In this document: in pieces, positions 31,146-39,034 of the stretch
How the letters are laid out: every line of letters starts with the position of its first letter
Numbering within the stretch: the stretch's first letter is position 1
NCBI RefSeq assembly: GCF_902459565.1
Contig: NZ_CABPSN010000001.1
Location: forward strand, 930,001-994,000
Reading direction: 5' to 3'
Length of the DNA stretch: 64,000 nucleotides
Source of the DNA: Pandoraea aquatica
GTDB lineage: Bacteria; Pseudomonadota; Gammaproteobacteria; Burkholderiales; Burkholderiaceae
The notes under the pieces: model-generated
What the model saw: only the letters and a program-made list of their open reading frames with translations
Databases searched by the model: none
What the model was told of the DNA's origin: nothing
Position numbers and translations under genes: made by a program

Positions 31146-31678
31146 CCATGCGAATCTGGATGCCTAGGCTGGTGGCCTACACAATCATCGGGTACGCCCA
31201 GCTCAAGCCCTATTTCGACCTTCACGGCTATATGCGCCGCTGGTGGTTCCGCAAGCCGAAGGGACACGACGAGAGCGCCGCCGCCGACGGCCGTCGCGAT
31301 ACCTCGTGGGGTGCGCGCGTGCACAACACGCTCCGCAGCGACGAAGGTCGCGATCTGCACGACCACCCGTGGTGGAGCATCTCTATCGTGCTGCTGGGCG
31401 GTTACTGGGAAATCATGCCAACCGAGCAGGAGCAGCCCGCGCGGCTGGATAGCCAGCCGGAAACGTCACTGCTGCGCGGTTATCGACGTGTGTGGCGCGG
31501 TCCCGGCTCTATCGTGTTCCGTAAGGCAACGGACCGACACCGGCTCGAAATCCCCGAAGGCAAAGACTCATGGTCCCTGTTCATCATGGGGCCGTGGCAG
31601 CGCAACTGGGGGTTTCACACGCCGCGAGGATGGGTGAATTGGCGCGAGTATTCCGATTTACCAAGCGCCAGCGGTTAA
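31142..31678 (+). CDS. Cupin-like phage protein
   Basis: 178 residues. The segment DLHDHPWWSISIVLLGGYWEI and later ATDRHRLEIPEGKDSWSLFIMG with conserved His residues resembles a double-stranded beta-helix (cupin-like) fold. The N-terminus (MPRLVAYTIIGYAQLKPYFDLHGYM) is common to phage relatives. The enzymatic role, if any, is unknown. Ends 4 bases inside the convergent gene. Confidence 0.7.
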   Translation: MTMRIWMPRLVAYTIIGYAQLKPYFDLHGYMRRWWFRKPKGHDESAAADGRRDTSWGARVHNTLRSDEGRDLHDHPWWSISIVLLGGYWEIMPTEQEQPARLDSQPETSLLRGYRRVWRGPGSIVFRKATDRHRLEIPEGKDSWSLFIMGPWQRNWGFHTPRGWVNWREYSDLPSASG

Positions 31679-32175
31679 GCCTGATAGTCGAACTTCTCTG
31701 CCGCCTCTTTGATAGCTCGAATCATATGACGGCGGATATAAACGCGGCGACTGCCGAAGTGCACACCGATATCGTCGTCATAGTCACAGCCTACAGAGAC
31801 CCCGTCCACCTCCATTGCCTGAGGGTAGCGGCCGACGACTACGCAAAAACTGAAGGTCACCGGCCCGAAGGATTTCTCCTTACTGCGAATGTGGCACGCA
31901 GCGTTGCGGCATTTGTTGATAAGCGTCGTAACGTCATCTGCCGCGTCCGTCGGCTTGATGTCATCCGTGAACGACACACGCATCCCAGCATCGTCAGCAG
32001 CCTGAAGTATGTCGTTTAGAAGAATCAGCACATACGTGACTGCTGGGCGGAATAGCGGAGTGCCGACGTTCTCCGGATTCAACGCCTTACTAGATATCAG
32101 CTCTGCGCATTCTCGAATGCTGTCATGAATTTGCCGGACATCAGGTGCTTGGTACTTCTGTGCCGCTTCCTTCAT
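31675..32175 (-). CDS. HEPN-like cargo protein (putative RNase)
   Basis: 166 residues from the ATG at 32175; an extension on the left is possible but overlaps the neighbouring promoter region. The segment VTTLINKCRNAACHIRSKEK holds R-N-x3-H (RNAACH), the RX4-6H signature of HEPN ribonucleases, in a helical context following a long helix (VTYVLILLNDILQAADDAG). The C-terminal part is beta-rich (FSFCVVVG, YDDDIGVHFGSRRVYIRRH). It is a lone minus-strand gene in a plus-strand operon, typical of lysogenic cargo. A role as abortive-infection or RNA-cleaving effector is inferred from the motif. Confidence 0.6.
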   Translation of the reverse strand: MKEAAQKYQAPDVRQIHDSIRECAELISSKALNPENVGTPLFRPAVTYVLILLNDILQAADDAGMRVSFTDDIKPTDAADDVTTLINKCRNAACHIRSKEKSFGPVTFSFCVVVGRYPQAMEVDGVSVGCDYDDDIGVHFGSRRVYIRRHMIRAIKEAAEKFDYQA

Positions 32176-32206
32176 CACTCGTCTCCATATTTTTCCGGAT
32201 CCTAGC

Positions 32207-32593
32207 ATGACCAAACTTCTCGCCGCTCTCGGCGCAGTTGTGATCGCGCTCGTCCTTTCCGCGTGCTCCGACGACGCACGCGTTGCTTCCCAAAACCTTT
32301 CAAAGGCCGCAGACAACTTCGAAATCAACCGCCGCATCGTCTTCTACAACGGCATCACCGGCGAATACATGCTGACCATCGAAGGGCTTTGCTCGCGCGA
32401 CAACGGCAGCACGTCGACGAAGCTGGCTATCGTCTGCAAGGTCGGCCCGAACGAGTACAAAAAGCACTTCCTCGGTTTGTCCGATAACGTCACCTATTTC
32501 ATCGAGCAGCTCGAACCGGCGAAGGCGAACGTCTACCACTACGCAGTCACCTTCAAGCCGTCGGTGATAGTTCCCGACATCACGGTCAGGTGA
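32207..32593 (+). CDS. Phage beta-sandwich-type lipoprotein
   Basis: 128 residues. Signal peptide with lipobox (VIALVLSACSDD). The mature part, SKAADNFEINRRIVFYNGITGEYMLTIEGLCS, with VGPNEYKKHFLGLSDNVTYFIEQLEP, belongs to a family common in temperate phages, described as beta-sandwich lipoprotein (by recollection). Anchored in the envelope; role unknown. Confidence 0.82.
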   Translation: MTKLLAALGAVVIALVLSACSDDARVASQNLSKAADNFEINRRIVFYNGITGEYMLTIEGLCSRDNGSTSTKLAIVCKVGPNEYKKHFLGLSDNVTYFIEQLEPAKANVYHYAVTFKPSVIVPDITVR

Positions 32594-32609
32594 GTTGAGT
32601 TACGACCAG

Positions 32610-33278
32610 TCAACGTGCCCCATCAAAAAGGCGGTCCGTTGGAAGTTGGCTGGTCATTGGCGCAATTGCATGCTCGAACGCAACCAACGCCTCTCGAATG
32701 AATATTCCGGCGTGATTGATTCTCGCTTCCGTCCGACTCAAAAGATCCACCTGGTTCTGATTTTTGACGTCAATCCAGGCGTCGCCCCCCGTCGTCGCGA
32801 GAAAGTCCCCTTGAATCATGTCGATGATGGAAAGGGCTTGAGCGTACTTATATGCGGCGACTGGTTCCAACACAGCCATCCGCTCCAGATCAGAGCGATC
32901 TACGGAAGTCGTGACACTCTCAAGATGCCGATAGAAATGTACGACGTTCCACAAATTGTCGGCACTCGGCATTTGTGTTCCTGTACCAACTTCGACCAGC
33001 CCCACGGCTTTCGAAATTGCTTCGAAGGCCTGCTTCATTTGCGGAACGACGCGCATCCCAACCACGGCCGCCCCTAACCTGTCCGCCGCCGCCTTATCTC
33101 TCTTTTGCACAAAGTACAGACCTACGGCCACAAGCACTGCGCCGACGGTTCCGATTGCCGTAGCAACATCCCAGAACGATTTGGATCCCCAGCTCATGAA
33201 GGATCCGGCAGTCAGCACCCCCGCAGCGAAGATCAGCACCCAACCGACGCATTCAGAATATTCGTCCCGCCACCTCAT
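32610..33278 (-). CDS. Membrane-anchored cargo protein
   Basis: 222 residues from the ATG at 33278. Two hydrophobic helices (about 11-30 and 38-55), then a soluble helical domain of about 160 residues (KAAADRLGAAVVGMRVVPQMK...). No motif known. It is on the minus strand in a plus-strand operon, convergent with the lipoprotein gene. The architecture resembles the gene at 35686. Candidate exclusion or defence protein, by position. Confidence 0.68.
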   Translation of the reverse strand: MRWRDEYSECVGWVLIFAAGVLTAGSFMSWGSKSFWDVATAIGTVGAVLVAVGLYFVQKRDKAAADRLGAAVVGMRVVPQMKQAFEAISKAVGLVEVGTGTQMPSADNLWNVVHFYRHLESVTTSVDRSDLERMAVLEPVAAYKYAQALSIIDMIQGDFLATTGGDAWIDVKNQNQVDLLSRTEARINHAGIFIREALVAFEHAIAPMTSQLPTDRLFDGAR

Positions 33279-33309
33279 CTCGCCTCCCCGAATTTTCAGG
33301 AATCCTAGC

Positions 33310-33690
33310 ATGAGCCCCTACGAACCCCGCCCCGAAGGGCTGAATACCCAGCCAGCGCCGCCGTCTGTGGTGGCGACGCTGGCACGGCACAGCGAGGCTG
33401 AATACCTCACGCATGACCTCTTCATGGGCGAGGACGCCGATATCAAGTGCCGGACCGTGAAGCTGGTCACGGCTCGCAAAACTCATCCGTGCTGGCTCGG
33501 TCTGGCACACGGCGCGAAACCGCACGAGATCGCTGTAGGCGAACTGCACCGGTATGAAAAAGCGCTCGTGGATGGCGACTACTGGGGCAGCTATCGTTGC
33601 TGCCTTCAGTGCATGGACCACGAAATTGCCGATGACTGGCCTGAGAACGCACGCGTGCCGCGCGTCAATCCGAATGAGGTGGAAGCATGA
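33310..33690 (+). CDS. Cys-rich phage protein
   Basis: 126 residues from the ATG at 33310; the longer upstream frame overlaps the minus-strand gene. Contains DADIKCRTVKLVTARKTHPCWLG and YWGSYRCCLQCMDHEIADDWPE with several Cys and His residues, perhaps a zinc site. Similar short proteins recur in phages of this group. ATGA overlap with the following gene. Confidence 0.7.
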   Translation: MSPYEPRPEGLNTQPAPPSVVATLARHSEAEYLTHDLFMGEDADIKCRTVKLVTARKTHPCWLGLAHGAKPHEIAVGELHRYEKALVDGDYWGSYRCCLQCMDHEIADDWPENARVPRVNPNEVEA

Positions 33691-34190
33691 GCAGAAGCGG
33701 ATACATCGACGACTGCGAGAACCCTGGCCTTTGGCGCGGCTGCGTCGAGCGCGCAATTCGGGGCAAGCGTGGTCAGCAAGCCCTTCGCGAGCTGGCCGAC
33801 GCCATGGATGCCATGCCCGAGAAGGTTCTGGCCGCTGACTCACTCGTAAATGCAGATGGCGAGTTCTGCACGCTCGGAGTGCTGGGTCAGGCTCGCGGCT
33901 TGAACATGGCCCCGCTGGATCCGGAAGATCCGGACGCCGTAGCGGCGGCATTCAACATCGCGCCGGCACTGGCCCGCGAGATCGTCTACGAGAACGACGA
34001 GGCGCTCTACCCGTGGAATTGGGTCGAGGTTGAGGTATGCGGCCCGCTGCGCCGCTATGACCGCCGAACGATCACCGTGCGCGTGGATATCGACTACGAA
34101 CTGATGGCGCGAGCGCGCTGGCAGCACATGCGCAAGTGGGTGGCCGACAACCTGCGGGGCGACGCTAAACAGGAGAACCAGAATGCATGA
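33687..34190 (+). CDS. Conserved phage protein
   Basis: 167 residues. Segments DDCENPGLWRGCVERAIRGKRGQQALREL and GEFCTLGVLGQARG ... ALAREIVYENDE resemble a phage family of unknown function that is widespread in temperate phages of Burkholderiales. It overlaps both neighbours (ATGA upstream, 8 bases downstream). Confidence 0.75.
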   Translation: MSRSGYIDDCENPGLWRGCVERAIRGKRGQQALRELADAMDAMPEKVLAADSLVNADGEFCTLGVLGQARGLNMAPLDPEDPDAVAAAFNIAPALAREIVYENDEALYPWNWVEVEVCGPLRRYDRRTITVRVDIDYELMARARWQHMRKWVADNLRGDAKQENQNA

Positions 34191-34581
34191 CCTCAAGACC
34201 GTGACGTTTGATGCGAGCCAGTGGCAACTGGTGCCGAAGGAGCTGAATGGTGCGATTGCTGAGGCACTGGAAAATGCGCGATACGAATGCACCGAAAATC
34301 AAGATTTGTGGGATGTGACGCTCGCCGCCGCCCCCACGCCAGCCGCACAGAGTGCAGGGCAAGAGGCGGTAGCGTTCATGCAAGGGCTTGAAGCCGCCGC
34401 AAAGTGGCTGGAGAAGCGCGCCGCAGACTATGCCGACGAGTTTGGCGGCGTCGATCCCGACACCGGCACATTGGAATTCGGCAGCGGCCCGCACGCAGAC
34501 ATTAAGCACGAAACGCATTATGAATGGATCGAGTGCGCCGAGAACATCCGAAATATCGCCGCGCCCGTGAATGGCGCCTGA
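34183..34581 (+). CDS. Hypothetical phage protein
   Basis: 132 residues with a helical middle (AFMQGLEAAAKWLEKRAADYADEFGG). Its C-terminus (RNIAAPVNGA) is encoded by a 19-base stretch that is repeated near the start of the gene at 34820. Function unknown. Confidence 0.65.
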   Translation: MHDLKTVTFDASQWQLVPKELNGAIAEALENARYECTENQDLWDVTLAAAPTPAAQSAGQEAVAFMQGLEAAAKWLEKRAADYADEFGGVDPDTGTLEFGSGPHADIKHETHYEWIECAENIRNIAAPVNGA

Positions 34582-34609
34582 CATCCATACACGATAAAAG
34601 GAGATCGAA

Positions 34610-34816
34610 ATGGCAACGTGGAACGTACTTGTAGACCGACACCCGACATCGATTTATCTCGGACAGGTGAATGAAGACACCGAAGAACTTGCGCGGTGCG
34701 CGGCGCTGCACAAATTCGGGATGAGCGAAGACGAATATTTTGATGCGCTCAATCATGGCGAGGAATTCCCGTGTGGCATCAGCCCAGGTGATGACTTCAG
34801 CGTTTCGAGGGCTTAG
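34610..34816 (+). CDS. Small phage protein
   Basis: 68 residues preceded by GGAG. Beta-alpha sequence WNVLVDRHPTSIYLGQVNEDTEEL ... FGMSEDEYFDALN. No motif known; placed in a tight array of phage genes. Confidence 0.65.
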   Translation: MATWNVLVDRHPTSIYLGQVNEDTEELARCAALHKFGMSEDEYFDALNHGEEFPCGISPGDDFSVSRA

Positions 34817-34819
34817 GCA

Positions 34820-35698
34820 ATGAAAAAGATCACATCTCAGAATGGCAGCGAAGCCAAGGCAGAAGCAGCCGCGCCCGTGAATGGCGGCGAGTTCCGTAAG
34901 CGGGTGTGCGCCGCCCTCATGATTCCTGAATCGTTGGATGACGAAGCCGTCATAACGACCGTCGAGTTGACGGATTACGAGTTTCGTCGCCTGTTTGCCG
35001 AAAGCGTGAATGGCGGCGAGCGCGATCTAGCGCAAGTGATCGACGAGCGCGACCGTACAGAAGCCATGGCCGACAAGCTGGCCATCGCCATCGGCGAATA
35101 CTTTGGCATTGAAATCGGTGAGCACAGCAGCATCAACAGCCCATGGCAATGCGCGCTTGATTTCATCACGACGGCCGAACGCGCCGCAGATGCGCCGCAG
35201 GTGGCCGGCGCACTCTGCGCCAAGTGCGACGGAATCGGCTGGAGCAAGGGCGGGAAGTGCCAGGCGGACAAATTCGCATGTGTCGCATGCGGCGGTTCAG
35301 GTCGCGCCGCCCTTGCTTCACATGCTCACGTCGGCAGCGACCTCGTCTGGGCAATCCTGACCGAAGTGCGCGAAGCTCTCCGCGTTCCTCTCGATACGCC
35401 AGCAAGCGACGTCCATACACGCACGCTCGAAGCGGTTCGCGCCCTCACGTCTCCCGCGAAGGTGGGCGGGGATGAACTGAGACTACCTGATGCAATGCCC
35501 GCCGCCTACCTATCGACCGAACCGAACAAGTGGGATCGATGCACCATCAGAAAGAAAGGCACCTTCACGGTTCCGGTGTACACGGCACAACAAGTGCAAG
35601 ACGCGTTTGACGTTGGCCGCCGCGCCACGCTGTCGGCGGATGGCGGGGATCGCAAGGATGCGGAGCATGGCAGCGGGCGAGCGAATCAGCGTTGCTGA
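34820..35698 (+). CDS. Phage protein with DnaJ-type zinc-ribbon motif
   Basis: 292 residues. A central CAKCDGIGWSKGGKC...CVACGGSGR (about 133-161) has paired CxxCxGxG motifs as in the DnaJ zinc finger. The N-terminal region contains repeats of PVNGGE/SVNGGE, encoded by near-identical DNA, that look like mosaic linkers. The last 13 bases overlap the convergent gene. Function unknown. Confidence 0.68.
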   Translation: MKKITSQNGSEAKAEAAAPVNGGEFRKRVCAALMIPESLDDEAVITTVELTDYEFRRLFAESVNGGERDLAQVIDERDRTEAMADKLAIAIGEYFGIEIGEHSSINSPWQCALDFITTAERAADAPQVAGALCAKCDGIGWSKGGKCQADKFACVACGGSGRAALASHAHVGSDLVWAILTEVREALRVPLDTPASDVHTRTLEAVRALTSPAKVGGDELRLPDAMPAAYLSTEPNKWDRCTIRKKGTFTVPVYTAQQVQDAFDVGRRATLSADGGDRKDAEHGSGRANQRC

Positions 35699-36300
35699 GA
35701 ACTAAGGAGTTCAATCTGCTCCAAGCTTCGCAAGACATCAGCTCTAAGTGCGATGAGCTCTTGCATACAATCGTTGATGGCATATCGAATCATTGACTTG
35801 TTGCCCGAGTGGATTCGCATTTTCTTGTACGCCTCGATAGCAGACAACAGCCGTGTTGCAACGTCTCGAATTCCGCCGGGAACGCCTACTGTTTCATCGC
35901 TATCGTCATCACCTTCAATGCCGTTCGCAATTTCGACGAATTCGCGGATCTGATTGCTCTCGAAGTCAAACGACTGCGGCACATTGTAGAGTTCAGGCGT
36001 GAAACCTGATTTCTCCATTAGATTTTCACAGAATCGCACAAACCCATCGATTGTTCGAAGCGAACGGTTCAAAAGCCCAATCCGGTTTCTCTGCTCTTTG
36101 GCTCGCTGTTCACGTGCAGCATGCTCTCTCTGAGACCAAGGCAAATACAACGCCAACGCAATACCAGCGATTGCTCCCACTGCTTGCATCCAACTGGCCC
36201 ACTCACCACTGTTGGTCGGCGGGAACTTCCAGATGGCCGCAGCAAAAACTCCCAACGCCACACTTGCCGCAAAGCTCACGGCATATCCCCGAGTTCTCAT
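35686..36300 (-). CDS. Membrane-anchored cargo protein
   Basis: 204 residues from the ATG at 36300; an upstream extension overlaps the methyltransferase and is rejected. Two hydrophobic helices (about 6-24 and 33-55; WASWMQAVGAIAGIALALYLP) precede a helical soluble domain with charged segments. Inserted on the minus strand between plus-strand genes. Function unknown; same general layout as the gene at 32610. Confidence 0.7.
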   Translation of the reverse strand: MRTRGYAVSFAASVALGVFAAAIWKFPPTNSGEWASWMQAVGAIAGIALALYLPWSQREHAAREQRAKEQRNRIGLLNRSLRTIDGFVRFCENLMEKSGFTPELYNVPQSFDFESNQIREFVEIANGIEGDDDSDETVGVPGGIRDVATRLLSAIEAYKKMRIHSGNKSMIRYAINDCMQELIALRADVLRSLEQIELLSSQQR

Positions 36301-36333
36301 CTTTTCAACCTCATTATTTGCTCGGACTCTAAC

Positions 36334-38016
36334 ATGATTCGCGATCAGTTCCTTCTCGACATTTCCGACGAGTTGATCATCGACAACTTCGCGGGCGGCG
36401 GCGGTGCAAGCTGCGGCATCGAGCTTGCACTCGGGCGCCACGTCGACCACGCAATCAACCATGATCCCGAGGCCGTCGCGATGCACGCGATGAACCACCC
36501 GCAGACTGAGCATCACTGCGAATCGGTGTGGGACGTCGACCCGCTCGCGCTGACCCAGGGTCGACCGGTGGGCCTCGCGTGGTTCTCGCCCGACTGCAAG
36601 CATTTCAGTAAGGCCAAAGGTGGCAAGCCCCGCGACAAGAAGATCCGAGGCTTGGCATGGGTTGCGATGCGCTGGGCGGCTCTCGTGCGCCCGCGCGTCA
36701 TCATGCTGGAGAACGTCGAAGAATTCCGCACGTGGGGACCGGTGCTTGCCGATGGATCACCGTGCCCGCGCCGCAAGGGCGACACCTTCCGCTCATTCGT
36801 GCGCCAGCTCGAAGCCATGGGCTACCGCGTCGAACATCGCGAGCTGCGCGCGTGCGACTATGGCGCGCCCACGATCCGCAAACGCCTGTTCCTAATCGCC
36901 CGCTGCGACGGCAAGCCTGTCGTGTGGCCCGAGCCTACCCATGGCGCTCCGGATAGCGCGGCGGTGCTCAACAGTCTGCGCAAACCGTGGCGCACGGCGG
37001 CCGAGTGCATCGACTGGTCAATCCCCTGCCCGTCCATCTTTGAGCGCACCAAGCCGCTCGCGGACGCCACGCAGCGACGCATTGCGCGCGGCATCCGCCG
37101 CTATGTCATCGACGCAGCCGATCCGTTCATCGTGAAGGTGAATCACGGAGACGACTACTTCCGTGGGCAGCCGCTAGGCGAGCCACTTCAGACCATCACG
37201 GCAAAGCATGGGTATGGAATCGTCGCGCCGGTGCTCACCGAGTGCGCCAACGCGTCGACGCAACGCTCGTGGCCGGCAAATGAGCCGCTGCGTACCCAGT
37301 GCGCCGAGGTGAAGGGAGGACACTTCGCCCTTGCGTCGGCCACGCTCGTGCAGACGGGCTACGGCGAACGCCCCGGCCAAGCGCCGCGCGCACCGGGCCT
37401 AGATAAGCCGCTCGGTACCGTAGTCGCCGGCGGCGCGAAGCACGCGCTCGTATCGGCGTTCCTCGCCAAGCATTACGGCGGTAACTACGACGGCCCCGGC
37501 GTGGCCCTGGCCGATCCTGCCAGCACGATCACAACCACCGATCATCACGCGCTCGTGTCATCGCACCTGGTCAAGTTGCGCAACAACCAGTTCGGCCAGG
37601 ACGCGCGCGATCCAATGCCGACACTCACAGCCGGTGGCGGCCATGTGGGCGCGGTGCGCGCGTTCCTCGTGAAGTACTACAGCAAAGGCGGCCAAGATCA
37701 AAGCTGTCGCGATCCGATGCACACCATCCCGACCAAGGACCGTCTGGGCCTTGTGACGGTGGCCGGCGAGCGGTATCAAATCGCCGACATCGGCATGCGC
37801 ATGCTCGAACCGCACGAGTTGTACGCGGCGCAGGGTTTCCCGGCCACCTACGTCATTGCGCCGGTGTTCAACGGTAAGCGACTGGCGAAGCATGCACAGG
37901 TGCGGATGTGCGGAAACAGCGTCAGCCCGCCGATGGCGGCAACGCTGGTGCGCGCGAACGTCCCGGAGCTGGCCGTCTGGACGACGAAAGAGCGACGTGC
38001 CGGGATTGCCGCATGA
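36334..38016 (+). CDS. C5 cytosine DNA methyltransferase
   Basis: 560 residues from the ATG at 36334. Motif I IIDNFAGGGGASCGIELALG (about 15-34), motif IV FSPDCKHFSKAKGG with the catalytic Cys near residue 88, motif VI MLENVEEF (about 124-131), and near the C-terminus MRMCGNSVSPPMAATLV (motif X-like). Between about residues 345 and 510 the target region shows a repeated pattern (P-x-x-T-I/L-T ... H-x-L-V). No partner restriction gene is seen; the enzyme may protect phage DNA or alter lysogen methylation. Confidence 0.93.
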   Translation: MIRDQFLLDISDELIIDNFAGGGGASCGIELALGRHVDHAINHDPEAVAMHAMNHPQTEHHCESVWDVDPLALTQGRPVGLAWFSPDCKHFSKAKGGKPRDKKIRGLAWVAMRWAALVRPRVIMLENVEEFRTWGPVLADGSPCPRRKGDTFRSFVRQLEAMGYRVEHRELRACDYGAPTIRKRLFLIARCDGKPVVWPEPTHGAPDSAAVLNSLRKPWRTAAECIDWSIPCPSIFERTKPLADATQRRIARGIRRYVIDAADPFIVKVNHGDDYFRGQPLGEPLQTITAKHGYGIVAPVLTECANASTQRSWPANEPLRTQCAEVKGGHFALASATLVQTGYGERPGQAPRAPGLDKPLGTVVAGGAKHALVSAFLAKHYGGNYDGPGVALADPASTITTTDHHALVSSHLVKLRNNQFGQDARDPMPTLTAGGGHVGAVRAFLVKYYSKGGQDQSCRDPMHTIPTKDRLGLVTVAGERYQIADIGMRMLEPHELYAAQGFPATYVIAPVFNGKRLAKHAQVRMCGNSVSPPMAATLVRANVPELAVWTTKERRAGIAA

Positions 38017-38047
38017 CCACCCACCCGGCCACGGCCGAACTGTCCGC

Positions 38048-38287
38048 TCATCGGATTTCGCGAAAGACGGTCTGGATTTCTGGTCGAAAGGCCTGCGCGG
38101 GCGGGCAAAGCTCGTTCTCGATGAAACGACGGCCATCTGCCGTCGCTTCTTCCTTTGTGAAGAACGCGCGCCCCTCAACCTCCGGGCCGAACCCACGAAG
38201 CATGCCGTCCAAAGCACGCACTGACCAGATGAAGTATCCCGCAGCAATGTTCGCGGAGATCGTAAGAACGTATGTCGATGGAATCAT
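38048..38287 (-). CDS. Small cargo protein
   Basis: 79 residues on the minus strand after the methyltransferase. Pattern FIWSVRALDGMLRGFGPEVEGRAFFTKEEATADGRRFIE looks like a real small protein seen in several phages. The plus strand here has an ATG overlapping the methyltransferase stop (38013), which may be a relict gene start. Confidence 0.58.
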   Translation of the reverse strand: MIPSTYVLTISANIAAGYFIWSVRALDGMLRGFGPEVEGRAFFTKEEATADGRRFIENELCPPAQAFRPEIQTVFREIR

Positions 38288-38350
38288 CAGTATGCGCCCT
38301 CAGAGGGAAATATTGCTTTCTAGGTATTACCCGAATTCGCTTCGAATATA

Positions 38351-38584
38351 TCAGCAACCGACCAGCCGATGATCGATCGCCAACTGAACCTCCTCGATCA
38401 GCGCCGCCTGGATGACATCCAGTTCCTCGACCTTCGCCAGCTTGAGCTTTCTGGCGCCAAAAGGCTCGATAAGCTCGACGCCGTCAAAGGGTGTCACCTC
38501 GATGGTGACGTCCCACAGGGTTGCGCGCTCGCCGATCTGAATGTCGACGGTGCATCCGCGATACACGAAGTTGAGGGAGGGCAT
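38351..38584 (-). CDS. Small cargo protein
   Basis: 77 residues from the ATG at 38584. Beta-rich start (MPSLNFVYRGCTVDIQIGER) then VEELDVIQAALIEEVQLAIDHRL. Next to another minus-strand gene near the integration functions. Unknown function. The gap 38585-38791 holds a terminator only. Confidence 0.62.
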   Translation of the reverse strand: MPSLNFVYRGCTVDIQIGERATLWDVTIEVTPFDGVELIEPFGARKLKLAKVEELDVIQAALIEEVQLAIDHRLVGC

Positions 38585-38715
38585 GGTGTGGGCGGCTTCC
38601 AAGAGTGGCCGAGCAACCATGATAGTACGAACGAAATTCTGCGGGTCACCGCGAGAGATTGGGGAATCTAGGAATAGCGCCGCCGACGACGCACGACCTA
38701 GCGAAGACTGGATAG

Positions 38716-38754
38716 CGGGGACGCCCTTGTTCGCGCGTCCCCGTTTGCATTTTG
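38716..38754 (+). terminator. Intrinsic terminator upstream of excisionase
   Basis: CGGGGACGC / GCGTCCCCG stem followed by TTTGCATTTT on the plus strand. It separates the accessory operon from the integration genes. Confidence 0.7.
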
Positions 38755-38791
38755 AAGCGCGGGTGACCGCGATCGATGATGGAGTTAAGAC

Positions 38792-39034
38792 ATGGCAGCC
38801 GTACTGGAACAGCCATTGGAACTGACTGGCGAAGAAATCGCGCGAATCACCGGCTACCGCCGCGCGGCAAAGCAGATCGACGTTCTGGCGTCACTCGGCA
38901 TCCCGGCACGCCGCCGCCCCGATAATTCAGTGCTGGTGCTTCGCATGCACTGCCTCTACCCGATGGGCGCTCCCCTGACGCCTACCCCCCCGGCAAACGA
39001 GCCTCAACTGCAACCGATAAGGCGCGCAAAATGA
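38792..39034 (+). CDS. xis: DUF4224-type excisionase-like protein
   Basis: 80 residues with GGAG before the ATG. LTGEEIARITGYRRAAKQIDVLASLGIPARRRPDN is the DUF4224 signature, a winged-helix-like small protein next to integrases. Probable directionality factor. Overlaps the integrase by 4 bases (ATGA). Confidence 0.82.
   Translation: MAAVLEQPLELTGEEIARITGYRRAAKQIDVLASLGIPARRRPDNSVLVLRMHCLYPMGAPLTPTPPANEPQLQPIRRAK

Noticed and set aside
38013..38372. Plus-strand frame starting at the ATG that overlaps the methyltransferase stop
   Set aside because: Only the first dozen residues look like protein; the minus strand has better genes. Perhaps a relict.
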